Source: Pigmentiphaga sp. | GTDB lineage: Bacteria; Pseudomonadota; Gammaproteobacteria; Burkholderiales; Burkholderiaceae_B | NCBI RefSeq assembly: GCF_019689535.1 | Contig: NZ_JADGHH010000007.1 | Coordinates: 1-34,853, forward strand | Reading direction: 5' to 3' | DNA: 34,853 nt | Shown here: piece after piece, positions 7,262-14,959 of the stretch | How the letters are laid out: each line of letters opens with the position of its first letter | Position numbering within the stretch: the stretch's first letter is position 1 | Notes under the pieces: generated by a model | Seen by the model: only the letters and a program-made list of their open reading frames with translations | What the model was told of the DNA's origin: nothing | The model's database searches: none | Made by a program: the position numbers and the translations under genes

Positions 7262-7819
7262 TCAGGGCTTTTTCGAAGTGGGAGGGCCGATGGGGCGCCC
7301 GGCGAGGCAGAGTTCGCCGGTTTGCAGCGCGTCGAGCGTGCGCAGGGCTTCCTCGGGGTTGCGGCCCACTCTCAGATTATTGACCGAGATGTGTTGGATG
7401 GTGTTGTCCGGATCCACCAGGAACGTGGCGCGCAACGCCACGCCTTCGGTGCGGTCGCGGATGCCGAGTTGGTCCACCAGCGCGCCGGCGCTGTCCGCAA
7501 ACTGGTAATGATTGAGCCGGGAAAGCGCAGGATTTTCGCGCCGCCAAGCGAGCTTGGCATATTCGCTGTCGAGCGAGCCTCCCAGCAAGACGGCGCCGCG
7601 TTCGGAAAACTGGTCGGCCAGCGCCGCGAAGGCGGCGATTTCACTGGCGCAGACCGCTGAAAAATCTTTGGCGGTGAAATAAATGACCTTCCATTTGCCT
7701 GGGAACGATGTCTCGCTCAGGGTCTCGAAGGCCGAGGCGCCGTTCTCTTCTGGCTCGTTGAATCCCGGCTTGACGCCGTGGACCTTGAAGGGTTCGAGCT
7801 TCGTACCGACGGTTTTCAT
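7262..7819 (-). CDS. AhpC-like peroxiredoxin with altered active-site motif
   Basis: This 185-residue protein is collinear with typical 2-Cys peroxiredoxins of the AhpC/TSA family, which reduce peroxides in the cytosol. The peroxidatic Cys57, a resolving-type Cys171 (TGELCLAG) and the active-site Arg130 (VALRATFLVDPD) are present. The surroundings of Cys57 are unusual: AhpC relatives read YPKDFTFVCPTE, whereas this reads FTAKDFSAVCASE, so the conserved Pro of PxxxT/SxxC is Ala50 and the following Pro-Thr is Ala-Ser. The C-terminal Cys also lacks its usual neighbours. It may be a less active or specialised paralogue. GAGGAACG just before the ATG is a good ribosome site. It follows risS by 54 bases across a strong stem-loop. 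Confidence 0.88.
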   Translation of the reverse strand: MKTVGTKLEPFKVHGVKPGFNEPEENGASAFETLSETSFPGKWKVIYFTAKDFSAVCASEIAAFAALADQFSERGAVLLGGSLDSEYAKLAWRRENPALSRLNHYQFADSAGALVDQLGIRDRTEGVALRATFLVDPDNTIQHISVNNLRVGRNPEEALRTLDALQTGELCLAGRPIGPPTSKKP

Positions 7820-7850
7820 GATCGTTCCTCGCAGTGTGGCCGGGCGCGCT

Positions 7851-7875
7851 AGCGGCCGGCTAGGGCCGGACCGCT
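7851..7875 (-). other. Stem-loop between risS and the peroxiredoxin gene
   Basis: Arms AGCGG (7851-7855) / CCGCT (7871-7875) enclose CCGGC (7856-7860) / GCCGG (7865-7869), with one bulged base and a 4-base loop. It overlaps the risS stop codon. No U-run follows on the minus strand, so partial termination or mRNA processing is more likely than full termination. Confidence 0.5.
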
Positions 7876-9235
7876 ACTTGGCGTCGGCGGATTTTTGTGA
7901 GGAAGCCGGCAGGGTGATGCGGGCAGTCAGGCCGCCGCCCTCCCGGTTAATCAGGTTCAGGGTACCACCGGCGCGCTGCAACAGTCTCTTGACGATGGCC
8001 AGCCCCAGCCCCGCGCCGCCCGCATTGGTGCGTGCGTCCGAGCCGCGCGTGAACGGCCGCAGCAGTCGCGGCACATCCTCGGGCTTGACGCCCGGCCCGT
8101 GGTCCGATACCTCGATCAGTATGTTGTTGCCCTGTTGGCGGACCGTCAATTCGATATGAGGAGGCTCGCCGGGCTTGTGTCCGTAGCGGCGGGCGTTTTC
8201 GAGCAGGTTGCTGACGGCGCGCTGCAGGTCGGCCGAGGCGATGCGCGCCCACAGGTTGGGCGTGATACTGGCTTGCAGCGAGCCGCCCAGCGTCTCCGTG
8301 TGGCTGCACTCGCGCTCGACCAATTCGGCGATCAATTCCGACACATTGTGATTGCGGTCCGGCGCGCTCGCCGGCCGGGCGTATTCCATGAATTGGCCGA
8401 TGGTGCGGTCGATCTGGGCGAGATCTTCGTCCACGGCCGCGCGCGCGGCTTCCGAAACGCCGCTTAGTTCGATTTCCAGGCGCAGCCTCGCAAGTGGCGT
8501 GCGCAGGTCGTGCGAGATCCCGGCCAGCATCAGGGCGCGGTCGGCTTCGGCACGGTCAAGCTCTTCCACCATGCGGTTGAAGTTGGTGTTGACCCGGCGA
8601 ATCTCTTCGGGCCCGGTCTCGGGCAGCGGAGGCGGCGTCTCGCCGCGCGACAGTGCGAGCGTCGCCCGGGAAAGGCGCGACAGGGGCCGGTTGACGAAGC
8701 CCACGATGACCGCGGCGCCCAGCAGCGACAGGAGCAGGGCGGCCGCACCCCAGCCCAGCCATTCCACTCCGGGCACCCGTTCCGCCCGGTCGCGTTCGAC
8801 GACCATCCAGTAGTCGTCATCGTCGATGGAGAAACTGACCCACAGGCCGGGAATGCGGTTGACCTCCCAGGCGACGATGGTCTCCGGCCCCAGGCGCGCG
8901 ATGATCTGCTCTTCCACGCGCTGCAGGACCTGCCTGTCGGGCAGCCGCACGGTGACGTCGTCTTTCTCGTGCGGGTAGATTTGAATGCCCTCGTTGGTGG
9001 CCAAGTCGAGCAGCAGGTACCGCCGCTCCTGCGGCGCCGAGTGGATCAGGGCTGCACGGGTAATGTTGACGACGGTGACGATTTGCTGGGCGACTTGTTG
9101 CGCCCGGGGCTCTATCTCCATGCTCCGGAAAGCCTGCAGCCATGCGGCCAGGCTCGCCGTCATGAGCACGGTGAGCAAAAGAAAGGTCCGGCTGAACAAA
9201 CCCAGCCTGGACGCAACGCGCAGGGCGACCGACAT
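7874..9235 (-). CDS. risS: EnvZ/RisS-type sensor histidine kinase
   Basis: This 453-residue inner-membrane sensor has two membrane segments (about 14-35 and 160-181) flanking a periplasmic domain of roughly 125 residues. A HAMP linker (about 182-235) is followed by the H-box GISHDLRTPLARLRLE with phospho-acceptor His242. The ATPase domain has an N-box (Asn343/Asn346), DHGPG (378-382) and GAGLGLAIV (407-415). Its partner, the OmpR-type regulator, lies 17 bases upstream. The architecture and pairing match the Bordetella RisS sensor, whose regulon concerns survival in host cells and stress. From memory, risS of B. pertussis is frameshifted; here the gene is intact. Kinase assignment is certain; the ris name rests on recognising family and context. 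Confidence 0.88.
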   Translation of the reverse strand: MSVALRVASRLGLFSRTFLLLTVLMTASLAAWLQAFRSMEIEPRAQQVAQQIVTVVNITRAALIHSAPQERRYLLLDLATNEGIQIYPHEKDDVTVRLPDRQVLQRVEEQIIARLGPETIVAWEVNRIPGLWVSFSIDDDDYWMVVERDRAERVPGVEWLGWGAAALLLSLLGAAVIVGFVNRPLSRLSRATLALSRGETPPPLPETGPEEIRRVNTNFNRMVEELDRAEADRALMLAGISHDLRTPLARLRLEIELSGVSEAARAAVDEDLAQIDRTIGQFMEYARPASAPDRNHNVSELIAELVERECSHTETLGGSLQASITPNLWARIASADLQRAVSNLLENARRYGHKPGEPPHIELTVRQQGNNILIEVSDHGPGVKPEDVPRLLRPFTRGSDARTNAGGAGLGLAIVKRLLQRAGGTLNLINREGGGLTARITLPASSQKSADAK

Positions 9236-9252
9236 GGATGCCTAGGAGCGGA

Positions 9253-9981
9253 TCAACTGCCCCCGTCTGGTACGAACACGTAGCCGAGGCCCCATACGGT
9301 CTGGATGAACACCGGCTTGGCAGGATCCGGTTCGATCAGCTTGCGCAGCCGCGAGATCTGGACGTCCAGGCTCCGGTCGAACGCTTCATATTCGCGGCCG
9401 CGGGCCAGCTCCATCAGCTTGTCGCGGGAGAGCGGGATCTTGGGATGCCGCGCGAACACCTTGAGCACGGAGAACTCGCCCGTGGTGAGCGCAACCGGTT
9501 CGTTGTCGCGGGTCAGCGTGCGGGTCGCCAGGTTCAGCACGTAAGGGCCGAACGTGACCGACTCGTTGTCCTGGCTCGGCGCGCCGGGGTGCTCGTCCGG
9601 TCCGCGGCGGCGGAGCACCGCGTTGACGCGCGCGAGCAGCTCGCGCGGATTGAACGGCTTGGGCAGGTAGTCGTCCGCCCCCATCTCGAGGCCGACGATG
9701 CGGTCGACGTCTTCGGCCTTGGCCGTGAGCATGATGATGGGCGTACTGTCCCGCGCCCCCCGCAGCCGACGGCAGATCGACAGGCCGTCTTCGCCAGGAA
9801 GCATCAGATCTAGCACGAGCAGGTCGAACCTCTCGCGCTGCCAGAGTTTGTTCATCGTCTGGGCGTTTTCGGCAACCCAGACGGAGAAACCTTGCTCGGC
9901 GAGGTAGCGGCGCAGCAGATCGCGTAGCCGCACGTCGTCGTCGACGACAAGGATTTTTTTGGGGGCGTTGGCTAGTGACAT
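9253..9981 (-). CDS. risA: OmpR/RisA-type response regulator
   Basis: This 242-residue DNA-binding regulator has a receiver domain with the acidic pocket DDD (14-16), phospho-acceptor Asp58 in VLDLMLPGEDG, Thr86 in MLTAK and Lys108 in YLPKPF. The C-terminal OmpR-type winged helix (about 145-240) ends with the typical RSLDVQISRLRKLIE and TVWGLGYVF. It is the first gene of a minus-strand operon with its sensor kinase. It is very close in character to OmpR and to Bordetella RisA. Upstream, ATGTAAC and GTTACAT resemble OmpR half-sites and suggest autoregulation. The first gene on the other side (10103) is divergent and may share the control region. Confidence 0.92.
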   Translation of the reverse strand: MSLANAPKKILVVDDDVRLRDLLRRYLAEQGFSVWVAENAQTMNKLWQRERFDLLVLDLMLPGEDGLSICRRLRGARDSTPIIMLTAKAEDVDRIVGLEMGADDYLPKPFNPRELLARVNAVLRRRGPDEHPGAPSQDNESVTFGPYVLNLATRTLTRDNEPVALTTGEFSVLKVFARHPKIPLSRDKLMELARGREYEAFDRSLDVQISRLRKLIEPDPAKPVFIQTVWGLGYVFVPDGGS

Positions 9982-9988
9982 GGCGCGA

Positions 9989-10039
9989 ATGTAACGGAGG
10001 CTCCCCGATCAATCCAGGGAGGGACATTGGTTGTTACAT
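9989..10039. promoter_or_regulatory. Candidate OmpR/RisA-type half-sites upstream of risA
   Basis: ATGTAAC (9989-9995) and its exact inverted copy GTTACAT (10033-10039) are 37 bases apart in the gap between risA and the divergent gene. OmpR sites in enterobacteria contain GTAACA/TGTTAC cores, so these are plausible contacts for RisA. I found no clear -35/-10 pair on either strand. Confidence 0.35.
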
Positions 10040-10102
10040 AAATGGTCGGTTGGACACTTCCGCGTCTATGATGATGTCATGCGTCCATCGTATGATTAGT
10101 AC

Positions 10103-10510
10103 GTGAACAAAATATCCGATTCCACGCGTACTGCCAGTTTCACGACGCTAGCGCTCGGCGGATTGGCGGTCATGATAACGGCCTTGGCGGCTGCTGCGGC
10201 CTACGGACAGGTCCGTGAGCGCTTCGCGCGCACGCCCGCCCTGGAATCCGGCCGGCGCATTTCCGGAACCATGGTGAGCCAGGTCGAGAACGCCGTCAAG
10301 GAGGCGAGCGGCCAGGTGAGCGCGTCGCAGGCGCAGGGCACGTCCGGCGTGCTGCGCGCCTCGATGGATCCTTGGGCCGGGCCCGTCGCTGCGGATGAGC
10401 GGCTGCAGTTGCCGCGGAGGCTGTCCTCGGAGGAGCGCCTTCTGCTGCGCCAGGAGATCCAGCGCGCCACCGAGGAAGTGTACGGGCCGTATCGCCGGCA
10501 GAAAAACTGA
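10103..10510 (+). CDS. Small membrane-anchored protein of unknown function
   Basis: The 135-residue product starts at a GTG; the upstream in-frame ATG (10079) runs into a TAG. I do not recognise the family. Residues about 15-36 form one hydrophobic segment (TLALGGLAVMITALAAAAAYG), either a membrane anchor or an uncleaved signal. The rest is polar and mostly helical in character: a basic stretch, a Ser/Gln/Ala-rich section around VSASQAQGTSG, then RRLSSEERLLLRQEIQRA and a charged tail ending YRRQKN. The C-terminal part would sit in the periplasm or the cytosol depending on topology. No clear Shine-Dalgarno precedes the GTG. It is divergent from risA, with a 121-base gap, and 139 bases ahead of tsaB. 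Codon use looks like that of its neighbours, so I take it as real. Confidence 0.7.
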   Translation: MNKISDSTRTASFTTLALGGLAVMITALAAAAAYGQVRERFARTPALESGRRISGTMVSQVENAVKEASGQVSASQAQGTSGVLRASMDPWAGPVAADERLQLPRRLSSEERLLLRQEIQRATEEVYGPYRRQKN

Positions 10511-10649
10511 GCTCCCGCCTGGTCGCCGTCGCCGGCCGGGCTTGGGCTCACCTTGGCCTGCAGGCGATGCCGCCCGTGGTGCTTGCGCCTGGGCTGTCAC
10601 GTTCACCCGGGGCGATGCCGGCTTGCTTCTGGACTTACAATCGCAAGCC

Positions 10650-11423
10650 ATGGCGCTGCATATTCTTTCCCTCGAAACTTCTTCTGCCTGTTGCGGTGTC
10701 GCGCTCTTGCGCGCGGACGAGACAGGCGCCGTCGACCTCTACTGCCGGGAGCACGTGGGCGTGCAGGAGCATTCGGCCAGGCTATTGCCCATGGTGGAAG
10801 AGGTCTTGGCGGAGGCTGGCATCGCCCGCTCGGCCCTGGATGCCATAGCGTTCGGCCAAGGGCCCGGGGGCTTCACCGGCTTGCGGGTGGCATGCGGCGT
10901 TGCACAGGGGCTAGGGTTTTCCCTCGGCCGGCCGCTGGTGCCAGTGGTGTCGCATGCGGCCGTGGCCGAGCAGGTCGAGGATGATGCCGGGCGCGCCTTG
11001 GTCGTGGCGATGGATGCGCGCATGGAGGAAATTTACCTGGCCGCATACCGGAAACGGGACGAAGGCCGGCTGGAAACCCTGATCGCCCCTCAATTGATGG
11101 CTTGCGCCGGGCTCGAGTCCTGGATTCGCGCGCAAATCGCGCAGCTGGCCGACGGTGCGTCGCTGCTGCTGTGCGGTGATGGGGCCTGCGCCTATCCGCA
11201 CGCTTTTTCGAGTTTTGCCTTGCATGAGCGGGGCGCACCCGAGCGGCCCACGGCGGCTTCGGTTGCCCGGCTGGCGCACGCGGCATTTCTGCGCAACGAG
11301 ACCGTCGCACCGGAGCTGGCGGCGCCGCTGTACGTGCGCGATAAAGTGGCCTTCACGACCGTGGAACGCCAGGCCGGGGCGGGCGGCAACCCGCGCGTTT
11401 CGGCGCCGGCGGGGCAACCATGA
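10650..11423 (+). CDS. tsaB: tRNA threonylcarbamoyladenosine biosynthesis protein TsaB
   Basis: From the ATG at 10650 it has 257 residues. The frame is open upstream, but MALHILSLETSSACCGVAL is the family N-terminus (ASKHA fold). FGQGPGGFTGLRVACGVAQGLG (about residues 70-91) is the TsaB/Kae1-type glycine motif. TsaB binds TsaD and, with TsaE, transfers the threonylcarbamoyl group to A37 of tRNAs reading ANN codons. It is a non-catalytic partner and lacks TsaD metal ligands. TACAAT at 10636-10641 ends only 8 bases before the ATG, so a start there would give a nearly leaderless transcript. Its end overlaps rimI (ATGA), a widespread tsaB-rimI pairing. Confidence 0.95.
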   Translation: MALHILSLETSSACCGVALLRADETGAVDLYCREHVGVQEHSARLLPMVEEVLAEAGIARSALDAIAFGQGPGGFTGLRVACGVAQGLGFSLGRPLVPVVSHAAVAEQVEDDAGRALVVAMDARMEEIYLAAYRKRDEGRLETLIAPQLMACAGLESWIRAQIAQLADGASLLLCGDGACAYPHAFSSFALHERGAPERPTAASVARLAHAAFLRNETVAPELAAPLYVRDKVAFTTVERQAGAGGNPRVSAPAGQP

Positions 11424-11941
11424 ACGCGGTGCGCGGCGAGGTCGACGTGGCGAGAATCCTCGCCGATTGGGCGCAGGCATGCCGGCCCATGGATGAGGCG
11501 GACCTGGACCAGGTCGATGCCGTCGAACGGCAGATCTATTCGTTTCCCTGGACGCGCGGCAATTTCGCCGACTCCCTGCGCTCGGGCTATGACGCGTGGG
11601 TGGTACACGACGGCACGCGATTGCTGGGTTATTGCGTCACCATGCTGGTGTTGGACGAAGCGCACCTGCTCAACATCAGCGTCGCGCCGGCCGCCCAGGG
11701 CTTCGGGCTTGGCCGCCGGCTGCTGGGATGGGTGGAACAGCGCGCCGTTGCGCAGCATGCGCGCAGCCTGCTGCTCGAGGTGCGTCCATCCAACCTCATC
11801 GCCAAGGGCATGTACGAGCGCGCCGGCTTCGAGCGCATCGGCGTGCGGCGCGGATACTATCCCGCGGCGCGCGGCAGGGAGGACGCCATCGTGATGCGCA
11901 AGATGCTCGCTGCGCCGGACGGAGGGCCCGCACATGGCTGA
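11420..11941 (+). CDS. rimI: Ribosomal protein S18 alanine N-acetyltransferase RimI
   Basis: The 173-residue protein is a GNAT acetyltransferase. It has the RimI hallmark YSFPWTRGNFADSL near residues 40-53, the central strand LLNISVAPAAQGFGLGRRLL containing the acetyl-CoA loop (Q/R-x-x-G-x-G/A type), and the C-terminal LLEVRPSNLIAKGMYERAGF. RimI acetylates the N-terminal Ala of ribosomal protein S18, and in some bacteria other proteins. About 20 extra residues precede the usual start; the ATG chosen overlaps tsaB by 4 bases and supports coupling. The 3' end overlaps udg by 8 bases. Confidence 0.94.
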   Translation: MNAVRGEVDVARILADWAQACRPMDEADLDQVDAVERQIYSFPWTRGNFADSLRSGYDAWVVHDGTRLLGYCVTMLVLDEAHLLNISVAPAAQGFGLGRRLLGWVEQRAVAQHARSLLLEVRPSNLIAKGMYERAGFERIGVRRGYYPAARGREDAIVMRKMLAAPDGGPAHG

Positions 11942-12761
11942 GCGCAGCCCGAGCGGGATGAGCCCGGTCCGCCGGGCGTGGTTGCGCGAACTCGGCATCG
12001 AGCGGCTGTGGAACCTGCCCGGGCCCGTACTACAGGCGCCGGTCCCGGGAATTGTCCAGGCAGGCGTGCAGGACGATGCAGGCGCCGTGCAAGGCGCCGA
12101 ATCGCCCATGCGGGACGTTGCGGCTCCCGTCCTGAGGACAGAGGCTGAGGCGGCCGAGGCGCCTGCCGAAGCGCCGGCGCCTGTGGCACTCGATCCGGAG
12201 CAGGCATGGGCGGCCCTGGAAGAGGAAGTTCGGCATTGCACGGCCTGCGGGCTGTGCCAAGGGCGCACCCAGACGGTTTTCGGCACCGGGCCGCGACACG
12301 CGCGCTGGATGCTGATCGGCGAAGCGCCCGGCGAGCAGGAAGACAAGCAAGGCGCTCCGTTCGTGGGCCGTTCGGGCAAGCTGCTCGACAACATGCTCGC
12401 CGCCATTTCCAGGTCGCGGCAGGTCGACGTCTTCATCGCGAACGTCATCAAATGCCGCCCGCCAGGCAATCGCGACCCGCTTCCGGAGGAGGTGGCGCGG
12501 TGCAGTCCCTTCCTGATGCGGCAGATCGAATTGATCCAGCCCGAGTTGATCTTGGTGCTGGGGCGGTTTGCCGCCCAAACCTTGCTCGAAACGGATGCGC
12601 GCATCGGCAGTTTGCGGGGCAAGGTGCATACCTTGTCGCTGCACGGCCGCTCGGTGCCAGTGGTGGTCAGCTATCACCCCGCCTACCTGCTGCGCAGCCC
12701 CGCCGAGAAAATCAAGGCATGGCAAGACTTGCGGCTTGCCGCGTCGGTGGGCGGCGCTTGA
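11934..12761 (+). CDS. Family 4 uracil-DNA glycosylase with N-terminal extension
   Basis: This 275-residue protein has a family 4 (Udga-like) catalytic domain from about residue 90. Its Fe-S cluster ligands are expected at Cys102 and Cys105 (HCTACGLC), Cys174 (KCRPPGNRDP) and Cys190. Motif GEAPGEQED (129-137) binds and attacks the uracil site, and the second motif is HPAYLLR (248-254). It excises uracil from DNA to start base-excision repair. The first 90 residues are extra compared with minimal members: a short conserved-looking peptide RRAWLRELGIERLW, then an Ala/Pro/Glu-rich, probably disordered linker. That design is common in betaproteobacteria and may dock the enzyme to a partner, which is inference. 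It is the last gene of tsaB-rimI-udg. Confidence 0.92.
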   Translation: MAERSPSGMSPVRRAWLRELGIERLWNLPGPVLQAPVPGIVQAGVQDDAGAVQGAESPMRDVAAPVLRTEAEAAEAPAEAPAPVALDPEQAWAALEEEVRHCTACGLCQGRTQTVFGTGPRHARWMLIGEAPGEQEDKQGAPFVGRSGKLLDNMLAAISRSRQVDVFIANVIKCRPPGNRDPLPEEVARCSPFLMRQIELIQPELILVLGRFAAQTLLETDARIGSLRGKVHTLSLHGRSVPVVVSYHPAYLLRSPAEKIKAWQDLRLAASVGGA

Positions 12762-12791
12762 GGTGACCCCTTCGGCCGGCGTCGGCGCAGC

Positions 12792-14108
12792 TCAATCGTG
12801 CCGCAGCGCGGTGCCGTGGGCGCGGCTGCCGATGACCTGGTCGAGCTCGGGATGCTTGCGGTGATTGTGGCGGTTCCAGGCCATGATCAGTAGCATGAGG
12901 CCGGCCACCAGCGTGCCGAAGATGATGATGATGGTGTTGATGTGCATCTCCATGCCCAGCATGATCGAGTAGATGGCCACCATCAATAGGATGTTGAGTT
13001 GTTCGTTGAAGTTCTGCACCGCGATGGAGTGTCCGGCGGACAGCAGGACGTGGCCACGGTGCTGGAGCAGGGCATTCATGGGCACGACGAAGAACCCGCC
13101 CAAGGCCCCGATCGCGATGAGCAGCGTATAGACGAACCACGGCTCATAGGCGAGCGGCATCAGCATCACGACCAGGCCCATGGCCACGCCCATGGGCAGA
13201 ACCGCCAGTGCGTGGCGCAGCGGGACTCTGCCGGCCAGCACCGCGCCCAGTATGGTGCCGATGGAGGCAACGCCCATCAGGATCGACGCCCGGTTCAGCG
13301 GCAGGTCGAGCTGGACCCGGCCCCATTCGATCACGATCAATTGCAGCGTCGCGCCCGCTCCCCAGAAAAGCGTGGTGACCGCGAGGGAGATTTGCCCGAG
13401 CTTGTCGCGCCACAAGGTGGCGACGAAACAGCTGAACGTCGTGAGCAGTTTGACCGGGTTGCGTTGCTGTCGGGGATAGGTGACCCCGGTGGAGGGGATG
13501 AGCAGGTTGAAGAAGGCCGCGACGAGGTAGATCAGGGCAATCGCCATGATGGCCGCCTCGGCCGGCGTCTGCAGCCTGGGGCCCAGCACGTTCGCTTCGA
13601 GCGAGAGCAGCCAGGCCGACACCGTGGGGCTGATCAGCGCACCGCCAAGGACCACTCCCAGGATGATGGAGACGACGGTGAGCCCCTCGATCCAACTATT
13701 GCCCTTGACCAGTTGTTCGGGAGGCAGCAGCTCGGTGATGATGCCGTACTTGGCGGGTGAATAGGCGGCCGCGCCGATGCCTACCAGCGCGTAGGCGGCA
13801 CAGACGGTGTAGACCTGGTGCGTGGGCGCGAGCCCAAGGCTCGCGTGCCCGAACATCAATAGGCAGCCGATGATCTTCACCGCATTGGTGGCGAACATCA
13901 CCTTGCCTTTGGGAAAAGAGTCGGCGAAAGCTCCGACGAAAGCGGCCAGCAGGACGTAGGCGAGGGCGAACGACCACTTGATCATGGGCGTCATCCAGTC
14001 GGGCCCTTCCAATTGCTGGATCAACGCGATGGCGGCGATGAAAAGCGCATTGTCGGCGAGCGACGAAAAGAACTGCGCTGCCATGATCAGGTAAAAGCCG
14101 CGTTTCAT
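12792..14108 (-). CDS. lplT: Lysophospholipid transporter LplT
   Basis: From the ATG at 14108 it has 438 residues; 16 upstream codons in frame are not family-like. MKRGFYLIMAAQFFSSLADNALF is the characteristic LplT opening. It is a major facilitator protein with about 12 membrane segments and the conserved AFVGAFADSFPKGKVM loop between helices 2 and 3. LplT flips lysophospholipids such as lyso-PE across the inner membrane to the acyltransferase Aas for remodelling. No aas gene is fused or adjacent here. It converges on udg with a 30-base gap and lies downstream of queF on the same strand. Confidence 0.92.
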   Translation of the reverse strand: MKRGFYLIMAAQFFSSLADNALFIAAIALIQQLEGPDWMTPMIKWSFALAYVLLAAFVGAFADSFPKGKVMFATNAVKIIGCLLMFGHASLGLAPTHQVYTVCAAYALVGIGAAAYSPAKYGIITELLPPEQLVKGNSWIEGLTVVSIILGVVLGGALISPTVSAWLLSLEANVLGPRLQTPAEAAIMAIALIYLVAAFFNLLIPSTGVTYPRQQRNPVKLLTTFSCFVATLWRDKLGQISLAVTTLFWGAGATLQLIVIEWGRVQLDLPLNRASILMGVASIGTILGAVLAGRVPLRHALAVLPMGVAMGLVVMLMPLAYEPWFVYTLLIAIGALGGFFVVPMNALLQHRGHVLLSAGHSIAVQNFNEQLNILLMVAIYSIMLGMEMHINTIIIIFGTLVAGLMLLIMAWNRHNHRKHPELDQVIGSRAHGTALRHD

Positions 14109-14203
14109 CGGTGGGGGAGACTCGTGTGCCTGTGAGTGGATCCAAAAGTGCCGCACTCAGGGGGCACTGCGGCAGGATGCGTGGCGCGCATCGTAGCGCA
14201 CGA

Positions 14204-14243
14204 TTTATAGCATGCGGATAAGGGACGCCTTCGATTGCGTCCC
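14204..14243 (-). promoter_or_regulatory. queF-lplT gap: hairpin and extended -10
   Basis: A perfect 7-bp inverted repeat GGGACGC (14222-14228) / GCGTCCC (14237-14243) follows queF. On the minus strand it is trailed by TTATCC, a weak terminator at best. Just beyond, minus-strand TGCTATAAAT (14203-14212) looks like an extended -10 element that could drive lplT, with a leader of about 90 bases. No good -35 is visible. Confidence 0.4.
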
Positions 14244-14260
14244 GCGCGATCCGATGGTAC

Positions 14261-14680
14261 TTACCCGCGGATGTTGCTGCTTTGAGGGAATTCCTGGAGA
14301 TGGACGGCCGGTTGAGGCTCCCATCCCGGCTTGCGGTGCTCGGCGATGACGTTGGTGAAGATGCCGCCGCGCACGTACCACTTGGCCGTGATGCGCATGA
14401 AGCGGGGCGACAGTGCGCGCACGAGGTCGTCCAGGATTTCGTTGGTCACGGCTTCGTGGAATTTGCCTTCGTTGCGGAAGCTCCAGGTGTAGAGCTTGAG
14501 GCTCTTGAGCTCGACGCAGAGCTGGTCCGGAATATAGTCGATCACCAGCACGGCAAAGTCCGGCTGGCCGGTCATCGGGCACAGGCAGGTGAATTCTGGC
14601 ACCTCGATATGGATCTGGAAATCCCTCCCGGGGCTGGGATTGGCGAAGGTGTCGAGATTCTTGCTGGGTTGAGAAGGCAT
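14261..14680 (-). CDS. queF: NADPH-dependent 7-cyano-7-deazaguanine reductase QueF
   Basis: This 139-residue protein is the short, unimodular (YkvM-type) QueF, which reduces preQ0 to preQ1 in queuosine synthesis for tRNA. Evidence: [13 protein letters not shown] with the nucleophilic Cys, the QueF motif [16 protein letters not shown], and [10 protein letters not shown] near the C-terminus. The ATG at 14680 begins [12 protein letters not shown]. The frame remains open upstream for more than 1,100 codons because it runs antisense and in codon register to smc; that extension is not coding. It stands alone, divergent from smc, with no other queuosine genes nearby. Confidence 0.95.
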   Translation of the reverse strand: MPSQPSKNLDTFANPSPGRDFQIHIEVPEFTCLCPMTGQPDFAVLVIDYIPDQLCVELKSLKLYTWSFRNEGKFHEAVTNEILDDLVRALSPRFMRITAKWYVRGGIFTNVIAEHRKPGWEPQPAVHLQEFPQSSNIRG

Positions 14681-14959
14681 GTGCTTGCGTCTATACGTAA
14701 CGAAAGTGAAAAAAAGGCCGCGGCGGCGGCGCCACGCGTATCCTGCCGATGCCCCTTTGGTATTATACGAAGCATTGAATCGGCCGCCCGCGCGGTCCCA
14801 TGCGCGCGCTTGCCGGCAGGGCGGCGCAGGTGGCCAGGCATAGCAGCCGCCACGGCGCCCAGGGCCGGCATGCGGTGGCGCCGGCCCGTTCGCCCGCCTG
14901 TTTTGGTGTCGTCTATCGATTCCTTTCCCAGCCCCTTTTAATCGAAGCTTTGTTTCCCG
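14681..14959. promoter_or_regulatory. Divergent queF/smc promoter region
   Basis: The 279-base gap has one AT-rich island at 14758-14780. Read on the minus strand it contains a consensus TATAAT (14762-14767) suited to queF, about 80 bases before its ATG. Read on the + strand, TATTAT (14761-14766) could serve smc. Neither has a recognisable -35 at 17 bases. No preQ1-type riboswitch was recognised in the short queF leader. Confidence 0.4.
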
